From positions 1 to 64,000 of the forward strand of contig NZ_FOAP01000007.1 of NCBI RefSeq assembly GCF_900109545.1: a stretch of DNA of 64,000 nucleotides, read 5' to 3'. The DNA comes from Stigmatella aurantiaca (GTDB taxonomy: Bacteria; Myxococcota; Myxococcia; Myxococcales; Myxococcaceae). Positions within the stretch are counted from its first letter, which is position 1, and each line of letters begins with the position of its first letter. The position numbers were made by a program, and so were the translations under genes. Of this stretch, positions 1-9,700 are shown in pieces. The notes below the pieces were generated by a model. That model worked only from the letters and a program-made list of their open reading frames with translations. It was not told the origin of the DNA and made no database searches.

Positions 1-159
1 ATCATCAACAACGCGGGCTTCGGGCAGACCATCCGCTCCATCAACGGGGCGCTGGAGTGCGACGGCAAGAACCCGGCCCAGGTCGACAGCCGCGTGAACA
101 ACTACAACCGCTTCCTGCAGATCCTGGGCGGCACCGCCGTCGGCAACAGCCGCTGCTAA
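1..159 (+). CDS. GH19-family chitinase, C-terminal fragment (truncated by window edge)
   Basis: Only the last 52 codons are present, entering in frame 1 and ending at TAA 157-159. The peptide contains GFGQTIRSINGALEC and QVDSRVNNYNRFLQILG, which match the C-terminal end of class I/GH19 chitinases (the INGGxEC segment followed by an SRVxxYxxF helix). GH19 enzymes hydrolyse beta-1,4 linkages of chitin and are usually secreted; the catalytic glutamates would lie upstream of this window. The two cysteines (in LEC and at the very C-terminus, SRC) fit the disulfide pattern of the family. The family call rests on this short tail only. A terminator-like hairpin follows at 181. Confidence 0.75.
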   Translation: MINNAGFGQTIRSINGALECDGKNPAQVDSRVNNYNRFLQILGGTAVGNSRC

Positions 160-180
160 AGCCCTCCGGCCTTGGCCAGG

Positions 181-207
181 GCCCCGGGCCGTTCTGCCGG
201 GGCTTTG
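181..207 (+). terminator. Rho-independent-like terminator after the chitinase gene
   Basis: A perfect 7-bp GC stem (GCCCCGG at 181-187, CCGGGGC at 197-203) with a 9-nt loop is followed by TTTGG. It lies 22 nt after the chitinase stop codon. The U tract is short, so termination strength is uncertain. Confidence 0.55.
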
Positions 208-307
208 GTGCCTGAAGCCTCCAGCCGCTCGCGCGCGTCCGTCACCGCCTCCTCGAAGAATCGAGTAGGTTCGCGGACCGCAGCATCAGGTCCGGAGAGC
301 CCTACAG

Positions 308-1414
308 ATGACACCCAGAAGAGCCGCCATTCCCCTGGAAGATCAGGCGTCCGCTGTCTATTCGTTCAACGTGCCGTGGGTCGAATCCCCGTTTTTCTAC
401 GGCATTCTCGCGCAGAAGAATCCCCCCGCTCCACTCGCGAAGCTCGCGACGGAGTACCACGAGAACGGCTACTGCATTCTCGAGGATCTCCTCCCCCCGG
501 ACCTTTGCGATCAAACCATCGAGGAGACGCAAGGGCTCTACAACCCTCAGCTCCCCGACGGCCCCCGGAGTTACTACCGCGCCCAGGACGCCTGGCACGA
601 GTCAGCGGCGGTCAAGAAGGTCGCGACCCTTCCTCGCGTGCTCGAGCTCCTCGAGTTCTTCTATGACCGGAAGCCCGTGCCGTTCCAGACCCTGAACTTC
701 CGGCACGGAACGCAACAGGCGGGTCACTCCGATTCGATCCATTTCAGCAGCCTGCCCGCGCGGTACATGTGTGGCGCCTGGGTGGCGTTGGAAGACGTGA
801 CCGTGGAGAACGGTCCGCTCTTCTATTACCCCGGCTCCCACAAGCTGCCCGAGCTGGACCTCTACCAACTCGGGATGACGCTCGAGACGGCGAATTACTC
901 GGAGTACGAGCGCGCCCTCGCCGCCCTCGTCAAGCAACTGAAGCTGGAGCCGAAGCAGCTCACCATCAAGAAGGGAAGCGGTCTGATCTGGGCCTCCAAC
1001 CTGATTCACGGGGGCTCCCACATCTCCAAGGCGGGCGCCACACGCTGGTCCCAGGTCTCGCACTACTACTTCCGCGACTGCATCTATTACACGCCGTTCT
1101 TCTCCAACCGCTCCTTCGGCGAGTACCTCCATCGGCCAGAGGTGGTGGACATCGGGACCGGTGAGCGGGTGAAGCAGACCTTCGATGGCACGCCCTTCGA
1201 GGTCCAGCCGGCAGAGGGGGGACGGGTCCGTTTCGTGACCCAGCGTGCGGCTGGTGCCGCCAGTGCGCCCGCGGCCCCCCCCGGTCAGGACGAGCTGAAC
1301 GCGCTCCGTCAGGAGATTCAGTCCATCAAGGGCTCGCGCAGCTACCGGGTGGGCCGGGCGCTGGGAACCCCAGTGCGGGTGGCGCGACAGGTGCTGTCGC
1401 AGATTCGCCGCTGA
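308..1414 (+). CDS. Phytanoyl-CoA dioxygenase (PhyH) family Fe(II)/2-oxoglutarate oxygenase
   Basis: 368 aa, predicted cytoplasmic. The double-stranded beta-helix iron site is visible: H140-x-D142 in GHSDSIHF and the distal H234 in NLIHGG, with R246 (ATRWSQ) placed to bind 2-oxoglutarate. PhyH proteins hydroxylate varied substrates, from fatty acyl chains to sugars and secondary metabolites, so the substrate cannot be read from sequence. The unusual part is the C-terminus (about residues 320-368): a Gln/Glu-rich helix, then GSRSYRVGRALGTPVR. This resembles the helix-plus-SYRxGR tail often found on polysaccharide-biosynthesis glycosyltransferases and suggests a role in modifying a cell-surface glycan. 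The gene stands alone, 148 nt after the chitinase. ATG 308 is the only start upstream of the conserved domain. Confidence 0.85.
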   Translation: MTPRRAAIPLEDQASAVYSFNVPWVESPFFYGILAQKNPPAPLAKLATEYHENGYCILEDLLPPDLCDQTIEETQGLYNPQLPDGPRSYYRAQDAWHESAAVKKVATLPRVLELLEFFYDRKPVPFQTLNFRHGTQQAGHSDSIHFSSLPARYMCGAWVALEDVTVENGPLFYYPGSHKLPELDLYQLGMTLETANYSEYERALAALVKQLKLEPKQLTIKKGSGLIWASNLIHGGSHISKAGATRWSQVSHYYFRDCIYYTPFFSNRSFGEYLHRPEVVDIGTGERVKQTFDGTPFEVQPAEGGRVRFVTQRAAGAASAPAAPPGQDELNALRQEIQSIKGSRSYRVGRALGTPVRVARQVLSQIRR

Positions 1415-1554
1415 GACGTCTTCCCGGCAGGGGAGGACATCCTGCGCAGGTGTAGGCGTGGCCCGCTCTGGCGCCTTTCGGAATTGACGCGACGCAACTC
1501 TCAGCCCCCGCGGGCGATAACCTCCTCACTGTCTCATTTCCTGAGGTTCTCGAA

Positions 1555-2685
1555 ATGCGTGTTTCCGCCGCCGCACGCAGCAATCTCTACGCTGCCAGCG
1601 CACCTTCGCAACCCACCCTGAAGCTCGGCTCGTCCGGCGCTTCGGTGAAGAACCTGCAGCAGGCACTGGCCAACGCGGGCTTTTCGCCGGGCGCGGCCGA
1701 CGGCCAGTTTGGTCCGAAGACGGCCGCGGCGGTGAAGGCCTTCCAGAGCGCGAGGGGCCTCGTCGCCGACGGCGTCGTCGGGCCGAAGACCTGGGCCAAG
1801 CTGACTGCGGCCCCCTCGGGCGGCGCGACCCCCACGCTCAAACAGGGGGCGACGGGCGCCTCCGTCACCAACCTGCAGAATCGCCTCGCCCAGCATGGCT
1901 TCAACCCGGGCGCGGCCGACGGCCAGTTCGGTCCGAAGACCACCGCGGCGGTGAAGGCCTTCCAGAGCGCGAAGGGCCTCGTCGCCGACGGCGTCGTCGG
2001 ACCGAAGACGTGGGCCAAGCTGAACGCCGCGGCAGCCCCTTCGGCGCCGGGCGGTAGCGGCCCCACGCTCAAGCAGGGCTACAGTGGCGCTCCGGTGACC
2101 GCGCTTCAGAACCGGCTCAACCAGCTCGGCTTCAATGCCGGTGCGGCGGATGGCCAGTTCGGTCCGAAGACCACCGCGGCGGTGAAGGCCTTCCAGAGCT
2201 CAAAGGGCCTCGTCGCCGACGGCGTCGTCGGGCCGAAGACCTGGAGCCAGCTCGGCATCACGGTGGGCGGTACGCCCACCGTCCCCTCCAACCCTGGTGG
2301 CGCGCACGGCAATTCCGCGCTCGCCAACAACGCCCGCAACGTGGCGTTGAGCATGGGTGGCTACTCGAGCCAGGGCCTTTGCGCCACGGGCGTGAGCCGC
2401 GCCATTCAGAACACCTACGGCATCAAGGTGTGGGGCAACGGCAACCAGATCGACGACAACCTGCCCAGGAACAAGTTCAAGCAGGTGAACCTGTCGCTCG
2501 CCGAAGCGCTGAAGATCCCCGGCCTCGTGCTTACCTGGGAGAAGACCTCCACCCGTCTCGGCAGCATCTACGGCCATACCGCGATCACCTCCGGCGACGG
2601 CCGCAGTTCCTACAGCGACTTCGTGGAGAGCAACACCCTGGCCGCGGGCGGCCGCAGCGGCTTCAAGGTCTTCATGCCGATCTAA
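1555..2685 (+). CDS. Three peptidoglycan-binding domains plus a CHAP-like Cys/His C-terminal domain
   Basis: 376 aa. Three PG_binding_1 domains (about residues 20-82, 93-155, 168-230) carry the motif GAADGQFGPKTxAAVKAFQ and VADGVVGPKTW. After a Gly/Pro linker, residues about 245-376 form a different domain with C276 (GLCATGVSRA) and H341 (IYGHTAI), an arrangement like CHAP/NlpC amidases that cleave peptidoglycan peptides. The protein should therefore bind and cut cell wall. No Sec signal peptide or lipobox is present (start MRVSAAARSNLYAAS), which is odd for a wall hydrolase and would fit a phage-type endolysin or a secretion-system effector. GAGG lies 9 nt before ATG. It converges on, and overlaps by 3 nt, the minus-strand gene ending at 2682. 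Confidence 0.8.
   Translation: MRVSAAARSNLYAASAPSQPTLKLGSSGASVKNLQQALANAGFSPGAADGQFGPKTAAAVKAFQSARGLVADGVVGPKTWAKLTAAPSGGATPTLKQGATGASVTNLQNRLAQHGFNPGAADGQFGPKTTAAVKAFQSAKGLVADGVVGPKTWAKLNAAAAPSAPGGSGPTLKQGYSGAPVTALQNRLNQLGFNAGAADGQFGPKTTAAVKAFQSSKGLVADGVVGPKTWSQLGITVGGTPTVPSNPGGAHGNSALANNARNVALSMGGYSSQGLCATGVSRAIQNTYGIKVWGNGNQIDDNLPRNKFKQVNLSLAEALKIPGLVLTWEKTSTRLGSIYGHTAITSGDGRSSYSDFVESNTLAAGGRSGFKVFMPI
1690..2247 (+). repeat. Three 108-bp intragenic repeats encoding the PG-binding motifs
   Basis: Near-identical 108-bp units occupy 1690-1797, 1909-2016 and 2140-2247, each starting GG(C/T)GCGGC and covering the GAADGQFGPKT-to-KTW part of the domain. The DNA is far more conserved than the sequence between the units, indicating recent duplication or gene conversion within the gene. 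Confidence 0.85.
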
Positions 2686-5600
2686 GGGGTTTGCCTCTGC
2701 CTTGGCTCAGCCGGGCGCAGGAGGGACGGCGGTGGCTCCACGGGGAGCACTCCGCTCGCACTGCTGCTCCTGGCCGGCTGGAGACTCGGAAGCGGGTCTG
2801 CACCGAGGGCCAGATAGATCTCGAACCACGCCAGATATGAACGCCAGGCAGGAGAACGCTGGCCGATGAGGGAGCGATGCGCCTGGCCCAGGCGCTTGGG
2901 CACGTCGAAAGGAAGCGGCGTGCTCCCCTCTGCATGCAACTGCGCCGCGAACCAGAGCACCCCCAGCTGACCGGCATCGACCGGCGCGTGGGTGCGTTCG
3001 ATCAGGGTGTCGGCATGGGCGAGCGCCTCGCCCAACCAGCGGGCCGCCTGCGCCATGTCCCGGCGATCCACGGCATTCTCGGCCAGCCGCAGCTCCGCCA
3101 ACGTCGCCGCGCCGACGTCCTGATCGCGATCCAGCTCGTCGAACTGCTCCAGGAACAGTGCACGCCGCTGCTTGAGCGCGCGGGCAGCAACGTCCAAGCG
3201 CCCGAGCCGGGTCTCCGCGTTGGCGCGCAGTCCCGCGGCGATGATGCGATAGGATCGCATGACATGCTCGGGTGTGGCGCGTCGCCAGCCCAACGTGGCC
3301 TGCACCGCAGGATCCGCCAAGTCTCGATCAACGATGGCCAGATCCTCCAAGGCCCGCTGGGGCTGCCCCGCCCCTAGCGCCGCGGCGCCACGGGCCAGCC
3401 GCACCACCAGCCGGTTGCGAAGCCCCTCCTTGCCGCGAGCCTCCGCCTCCAGGAGGGGCAGCTCACGATCATAGAGCGCCAACGCGCGCTCGAAGCGTCC
3501 CGCAGCGAGGTTGTAGAGCGCCGCGCGATCCAGTGCCAGGAGGGCGAATCCGGCCAGCTCCGGCGTGTCATCCAGCCGGGCCAGGGATTGATCCGCCGCC
3601 TTCGCTGCCTCCTCCTCCCGGCCGGTGTGCAAGAGCGCCCGGGCCCGGGCCAGGGACACCGCCAGCCCCGCTGCGTTGTCCACAGCGGGGAACTTGTCCC
3701 GTTGCTCCAAGTACTCCAGCGCGATGTGGAAGTTGCCCACCTGGGTGTTCAGCAGCCCCAACGCGCCGAGGATCATCGCCCGGTAGCGGACGTTGTTGCG
3801 CACCAGATCCAGGGCGATCAAGTAATGCCGGTTGGCCCGCTCCGCAGCGGCCGGATCCTGACGGCGGAGGAAGTCCTCGTGATGGATGGCGCCAGAGAGG
3901 GCCTGCACCGCGCGCTGGCCCTTGAGCTCCTTCCACGACATGCGCAGTTCCTTCACGGCCGCCGACACCGTCTGAGCGTGGGTCTCGTCATCCAGCTCAG
4001 GCAGCTGGCACGCCATGAGATAGGCTTTCACGAAGTGCGCGAGCGGCCCGGCCATCTTGGCGGCGGTGGTGGTGACCTCCTTCTCCACCACCTCGGGGCG
4101 CGTGCCAGCTCGCAGACGCAAGTTGATGGACTCGACAGCACTCTCCAGCGAGCCCGTCCGTTGTGTCACGAGATCAAAGTCGGCACGGGCATTGTCCAGG
4201 CGCTGCCTTCCCAACCGGCGGTAGGCGCGGCCCGTCAACGCACGGCGGAACAATCGCTCGGCCCGGCGGCGTTCCTCGGTGCCAGCCGGGGTGTCATCGA
4301 CGTAGACCGTCGCCAGCGCCTCCATCACTCCGTCTGCCCCGAGACTCGCCGCGCGCTCGACGGCGTCTTGCACCAGCGCACGGCGGCGAAGGGGGTCCTG
4401 CTGCTGCTCGTAGAACGCAATCAAGGCATCCCGGACAGGACGGGGGGGGCGCTCGTCGTGAACCGCGTTGACACGCCGGCCCATCTCCAAGGCGAACGCA
4501 TAGGCCGAGCCAGCAGGTGCCAACGCAAGTGCCTGGGCCATGGCGGCATCTGCCTGATCATAGGGACGTCCCCGGTACAGGGCGCGGACGGCAGCACGCG
4601 CGAAGTCGAGCTGATCGTCCTCATGGAAGACCTTGTTCAGGGAGAGCCGGCGGCCGGCTTCCACCAGGGCGTCCCGGTCATCGAGCTTGCGGTAGAGCGA
4701 GTCCGCCCGTTCGAACCAGGCCTCCAGCACCGCGCGCGGTGTGGTGTCGGTCAGCTGCGCCGCCTCCAGTTCCTGGCGCGCCCGCGTAAAGTCGCCAGCG
4801 TCCTCCGCCAGCTCGCTGCGCACCACGTGTTGAAAGACGGTGGAGGGCGGGCTCGGAGCGGCGGTGGGCTCTAACGCCTGCATTCGCTGCTGCCCGGCTT
4901 CGCTCAGCTCGTCCATCATCTGGCCGCGCTCGCGCTCCTTCATGGCGCGCCGGTGGCCGATGAGGATCTGCAGCGGCTCCGCCAGTCCCGCGGTGGCGGG
5001 ATCGTTCACCGAGAGCATGCCGCGGGCGTAGAACCCTGCCGCCTCGAAGTCCTCGAAGGCCAGGTGCAGATAGCTCAGGCGCATCATCAGCAGCCGGCGG
5101 GGTTTGGGCCGAGCCTCGAGCAACAGGCGCTGGCGATAGAGCAGGAGCTGATCAGCGCGCCGGCCGACCATTCTCAACTCTTCGTTGAGACGAGGAACGT
5201 CCCAGTGGCTGGGAACCTGGCCATCGAGCGGCAGCTGGTACACATCCAGCGTTCGATCGCGCGAGCAAGTGGCGATGAGTGACTCGGCCGCAGGGGCTGG
5301 ATACTCGCAGTTCCAGGCCACACTGGTGAGCTGGTCCGGACTGGAGGCTGCGGCCAGTTCGGGCGCATCCTCGCGCTCTGTGGCGAAAGGCACCCGGAAC
5401 AGCACCCCGCTGTCGCTGGCGTCGATCACCTCGTCCCCATTGGAATCGGTGAAGAACTGCACCACGTACAGGGAGCGCCCATCACGGGCGAACACCGGCT
5501 GCCCCGTCTGTCCTGGAAGATCGAGCGTCAGCGGGATGGGCGCAGCGCCCGGGCGATCCAGACGCAGTGCCTCCAAGTGGCGCGCGGCGCGCGCGGCGAA

Positions 5601-6212
5601 TCCGGGGCCCACCTGCGGCACGGCGCGCTTGATCGGGACATACACCAGCCAGCGCCCATCGGGAGAGAGGGTGGGACTGGTCAGGTTGCGCTCCAGCAGG
5701 GGCTTCGCGCTCAGCGTGTGCGCCACGTCAACCCGCGACAAGTGCAGACCTCCCTGGATGGCCGCCCGGCTCACCAGCGCGACGTGCGAGGCATCGATCC
5801 ATTCCGCCTGCACCGCGCTGATCTCCTCCTCGAGGCAGCGGCGATCGTCCGCGGCGGGCAGATTCCGCACACACAGTTGGCCGCCTGCCTGATCCCGGAA
5901 CGAGATGTAGAGCAGATGCTTGCCGTCGGGGCTGACCCGCGGCCAGGTCACGTCGGCGCCTTCATCGAAGAGACGGCGCTCGCGCCCTCCTTCCAGCTCC
6001 TGAGCATAGATCTCGGTCGCGATGTTGCGGTTGGACACGAAGATCAGCCGCTTCCCATCGGGCTCCAGCTGCCCCAGGAAGTGATCTCCCATGCCCACGG
6101 TGAGCCGCGTGGGTGTGCGCAAGCCCCCGTCATTCTCATCGTCCTGCGCCCAGGCGGCGCACGCGAAGAGAACGGCCAGGGCCAGGAAGAGCCCGCCACG
6201 AGGCGTCAGCAC
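2682..6212 (-). CDS. Secreted TolB-type beta-propeller / TPR-repeat protein (1176 aa)
   Basis: A signal peptide (LFLALAVLFACAAWAQ, cleaved after AWA) precedes WD40-like/PD40 blades at about residues 35-330, e.g. SPDGKHLLYISF, SPDGRWLVYV and ARDGRSLYVVQFF, with a calcium-loop-like DSNGDEVIDASD. The remaining ~800 residues are helical and read as degenerate TPR repeats (LEYLEQRDKFP, FERALALYDRELPLLE). It is probably periplasmic and a protein-protein scaffold; no catalytic motif is seen. GTG start 6212 has GGGGAGA just upstream. It overlaps the preceding lipoprotein gene by 7 nt and so is translationally coupled to the YdbH/YdbL-like pair, suggesting a shared envelope function. This linkage is inference. 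Confidence 0.7.
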   Translation of the reverse strand: MLTPRGGLFLALAVLFACAAWAQDDENDGGLRTPTRLTVGMGDHFLGQLEPDGKRLIFVSNRNIATEIYAQELEGGRERRLFDEGADVTWPRVSPDGKHLLYISFRDQAGGQLCVRNLPAADDRRCLEEEISAVQAEWIDASHVALVSRAAIQGGLHLSRVDVAHTLSAKPLLERNLTSPTLSPDGRWLVYVPIKRAVPQVGPGFAARAARHLEALRLDRPGAAPIPLTLDLPGQTGQPVFARDGRSLYVVQFFTDSNGDEVIDASDSGVLFRVPFATEREDAPELAAASSPDQLTSVAWNCEYPAPAAESLIATCSRDRTLDVYQLPLDGQVPSHWDVPRLNEELRMVGRRADQLLLYRQRLLLEARPKPRRLLMMRLSYLHLAFEDFEAAGFYARGMLSVNDPATAGLAEPLQILIGHRRAMKERERGQMMDELSEAGQQRMQALEPTAAPSPPSTVFQHVVRSELAEDAGDFTRARQELEAAQLTDTTPRAVLEAWFERADSLYRKLDDRDALVEAGRRLSLNKVFHEDDQLDFARAAVRALYRGRPYDQADAAMAQALALAPAGSAYAFALEMGRRVNAVHDERPPRPVRDALIAFYEQQQDPLRRRALVQDAVERAASLGADGVMEALATVYVDDTPAGTEERRRAERLFRRALTGRAYRRLGRQRLDNARADFDLVTQRTGSLESAVESINLRLRAGTRPEVVEKEVTTTAAKMAGPLAHFVKAYLMACQLPELDDETHAQTVSAAVKELRMSWKELKGQRAVQALSGAIHHEDFLRRQDPAAAERANRHYLIALDLVRNNVRYRAMILGALGLLNTQVGNFHIALEYLEQRDKFPAVDNAAGLAVSLARARALLHTGREEEAAKAADQSLARLDDTPELAGFALLALDRAALYNLAAGRFERALALYDRELPLLEAEARGKEGLRNRLVVRLARGAAALGAGQPQRALEDLAIVDRDLADPAVQATLGWRRATPEHVMRSYRIIAAGLRANAETRLGRLDVAARALKQRRALFLEQFDELDRDQDVGAATLAELRLAENAVDRRDMAQAARWLGEALAHADTLIERTHAPVDAGQLGVLWFAAQLHAEGSTPLPFDVPKRLGQAHRSLIGQRSPAWRSYLAWFEIYLALGADPLPSLQPARSSSASGVLPVEPPPSLLRPAEPRQRQTP

Positions 6213-6745
6213 TTCTTCTCTCCCCAGGTGCCATCATCGGACTCGACCCAGCCACCGCAGACCACCCCCTCCGCATGGAACTGCCGCCAACGCTGCCGCA
6301 GGGACTCTTCCGGCACGCCGGGGCGGACCGTCTGCATCCAATGCCAGAGCTGCAACCGGGCCCGGTTCACGCGCTCCACCAGGGCGACGTCATCCGCCGA
6401 CAGGCGTCCGGCCTGACAACTGCGCCGGGTGTCCACCAGCAGTCCGTCCCGCCCCTCGCCCACGCAGTGGCGCCGCAGCAGCTCGTCGACGCGGTCCGCC
6501 TGCGTCTTGCCCATGTTCTCGACCAACGGCGAGGGTTGGAGCCCCAGCTCCTCCAATTGGTTGGGCGTGAGCGGCACCGGCGCTGGGCTCATCCCCGAGC
6601 GAGCCAGCCGCCGCTCCACGTCCTGGAACGACCCCGAGGCCTGTTCCTCAAGCGCTGTCGCGCGATCCACCATGACGATCTCCGGAGCGCGGATGCACCC
6701 GGGAGCGGCGAGGGCGGCAAGCAGCAGCAACCCGCGGTGTTTCAT
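6206..6745 (-). CDS. DUF1318 (YdbL-like) lipoprotein, apparently a YnbE-YdbL fusion
   Basis: 179 aa. The N-terminus LLLLAALAAPGC has a clear lipobox (C17). The segment just after it (CIRAPEIVMVDRATALEEQ) resembles short YnbE-type lipoproteins. The C-terminal half (ADRVDELLRRHCVGEGRDG, LVERVNRARLQLW and VESDDGTW) follows the pattern of E. coli YdbL (DUF1318), where a GL(V)GE-DGYL block precedes LVxxxNxxR and a terminal G-W. In E. coli ydbH, ynbE and ydbL form one operon for an intermembrane lipid-transfer bridge. Here the lipoprotein overlaps the YdbH/AsmA-like gene by 4 nt (ATGA) and the downstream TPR gene by 7 nt. The fusion reading is inference from motif order. Confidence 0.72.
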   Translation of the reverse strand: MKHRGLLLLAALAAPGCIRAPEIVMVDRATALEEQASGSFQDVERRLARSGMSPAPVPLTPNQLEELGLQPSPLVENMGKTQADRVDELLRRHCVGEGRDGLLVDTRRSCQAGRLSADDVALVERVNRARLQLWHWMQTVRPGVPEESLRQRWRQFHAEGVVCGGWVESDDGTWGEKKC

Positions 6746-9700
6746 GGTGTGGCCTCCGCAAGCGGCAAGGAGTTGATGACGCGGTCGATCATGGGGCCGA
6801 TGGGGATGCCCCGGATCTCATCGATGCGGAGCAGACTGGCTGGCCCCCCCATGGTGATGGCCAGACGGCCAAAGCCGTGGTTGAAGCTCACCCGCACGTG
6901 CTTCGGGTAGCCCAGCCCCAATGCGTAGCGGACACGGTTGGTGGCGGGATCGGCATGGAGCGGGTCCTCGAGATCGAGCAGATCGAGCAGGTGGCGGTTG
7001 CCAATGCGCAGGATCTCCGCGCGCCCGTTGATGCTGCGATCCTTGCCGGAGATGACCACGGCGGCATTTCCGTCGAAGGGCTCGCCCCGGGACGACCTCA
7101 CGCCAGTCGCCCGCACGTGAGCCTCCAGGAGGGAGTGCCTCCCCTGCCAGTCCAGCACGCACTGTCCGGTGATACGCCCACCGCGGACGCCCATCTCCAG
7201 CTGGCTCATGGACACCACGTTCTGGTTGATGGACAGGTTTCCAGCCAGGGGCGCGATGGAGATGAACGGCGTGGTGATGCTGCTCGCGGACATGAAGCCG
7301 CTGCGCGTGAGCAAGGGATGCTGATCGGCGAAACGAAGCATCGAGTACGGGTTCGTATCGATATCGCTCAACAGCCGCACCCCACTCCCGGTCAGCTCCA
7401 CGTTCCCATTCACCGGCACGTTGCCATCGAGCGCTTCGATGGCGATCCCCGCCTCGGGCAGCCGCACATTCACGTTCTGGAGGAGAAGGTTGGAGAGGGT
7501 CCGGAAGACCACCAGGTCGGGCGAAGCCACCCGGAACTCGACCGTGGCCTTGCCGCTGCTCTCGAGGAGGCCGGGCTGCGCGAGCTTGGACAGGTCCTGC
7601 TCCAGCGCCCCCTGCACCGCCAGACGGCGCCGGTTGTCGCTGAGATCGAGCCGGCCTCTGGCTTTCAGCGAGGTCTGGGTCCCTGAATGGGACAGGTAAA
7701 GGTCGGGCACGTGAATGACGCCATGGGGCTTCCAGCGGACGGAGAACGATCCCTCCAGGTCCTGAACCGGATACGGCAGCGCGGGCCTCTGCTCGAGGGA
7801 GCGGACCTTCACCAGTTGCTTCAGTTCGATCTCGCCCGCTTCCCACTGGCCGGTGAACGTGGCGGAGGTGTCGCTCGTCAGGTCAGCGAAGATCAGCCGG
7901 CGATCGCTCAGGCCCAAGGAGAGTCTCTCCACCGTCAGGTGGCTGTGGACACTTCGCTGTAGCCCATCAGCGTCCGACTCGACCTGCCAGCGCAGCGTGG
8001 GAAGGCTGATCGACAAGCCCTCCTGCCTCCAGCGGATGCCGCGTGCGTCCACCACCGCCTTTCCCTCGAAGCTGGCCGTGCGCCGAAGGTCAGGAGCCAG
8101 ACTCAGGGTTCCATCCGCGGAGATGTCCGTGATCGCGCCAAGCAGCGTGCCCTGCAGCTCGATGTTCAGTGCGAGCCGCGAGGAATCCAACTCCGCGGGC
8201 AGCGGAGCCTTGGCCAGGAGCGGTGACAATGCACCGAGGGGTGGAAGCTCTCCCTTCACATCCAAGCGGAGCGCACGGGCCTTCCGGTCGAACGCCACCG
8301 CGGCATCGAGTGGCATCTTCAGCCCTGCATGGCTTTTGAGCCCCAGCCGCAACGATGGCCTGCGGCGATCGAGGTCCAACGTCAGGGTCTGGTGCTGAAA
8401 ACCCGCCTCGGTCTCACCGATGCGCAGGCCTTCGATCCGAAGGTCCAGTTCACCCTTGTGCCGCCAAGCATCTCCTTGCGAGTTCATCACGGCAGCGATG
8501 GTGTCGGCCGACACGTCGTCCCATCCCGGCCGCTGCAGGCGCAGCTCCGTCTGGTGCTCCAGCCGGGGCGAAGGAGAAAAGACCCCCGCCAGTCTGCCCG
8601 TGGAGGCCAGGTTCACGGCCAGGTGCTTCCAAGAGACCCGTGCAGCGACAGATTCGGGAATGAAGGGCCGGGCGGCCACGAGGTCTGGGGTCTGGAGGGC
8701 CAGGGTGTACGCCACATCATCGGCCCCTTTGGTGGCATCCAGTGACGCGTGCATCGTGCCCACGTCGAACTCCAGACGGGCGCGGGCCCGGCTCAGCCGT
8801 GGATCATCCATCCGAGGAAAGGCCTCCGACACGTCGAGCTTCACGTGCACGGGGCCCTTCAGCACCTCGCGTCCATCCGCCATGACCACCCGGAGCGCCC
8901 CGATGGGCACGTCCGCTTTCAGTGCGAAGGGCGGCTCGCCCGCCAGGGGCGCTTGGAGCTGGAAGCCCAGACGTTCAGCCGTCACGCGGATCCCTGCGGA
9001 ACGGACGTCCAATGCGTCCACCCTTCCGGACAGAACGGCATCCCCAGCGACCTGGATGGGCGATGAGGGGTCTGGCCTCAGCTGCTTCCCCTCCCATTGA
9101 CCGGAGGCCTTCGGAACGAAAAACGTGGTGGGCCCTCCGACCTCGAGCCCCTGAAGCGCGAATGCGAGCTGAGTGGACACCCCCTGCTGGGGATCAGGGG
9201 TTGCCACCCAGGAGATGCGTCCACTTTCGAGTCTCATCCGGGAATTGTTTCGAGCAAGCTGGAGCGCCGCGACTTCGACGTCCAGCCCAAGTCTGCCCTG
9301 GGCTCCCAGCTGCGGGATGGCGCCGAGGGTGAGCTCCTGAGCTTCCAAGTGCACCTTGCCGCGCTGGAGCGAGAACAACCGCCACTCGGTGGGGACCCAT
9401 TGCAACAGCCGTCCCAGATCCACATCCACCAAGGCCCGCGTCACGACGGGAGGAGCCTCCACCGCATCCGGAAGCACCAGGCGGGCCTGCACCTCGGCGC
9501 TGTCGGTAAGCTGCGTGCGGTCCAGCTCGATGGCGATGTGCCGCTTCTCGCCATCGAACTTCGCCGAGGCCGTGCCGTGCAGCAGCGAGCGGACCGTGAA
9601 CTGCGGATCGAACGTCTGCCGCGCGACGTCGAGATCTACCTGCACGCGGGCGGCCGACGCTCCGGCCTCCGCCGAGAAGCTCAGCTCCAACAAGGCCTGG

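Noticed and set aside
1690-2247. Regular repeats that could suggest a CRISPR array
   Set aside because: Units are 108 bp, in frame, and encode PG-binding domains; the intervening sequence is coding too.
3588-4874. 428-aa plus-strand open frame inside the TolB/TPR gene
   Set aside because: Antisense shadow; no signal, motif or ribosome-binding site.
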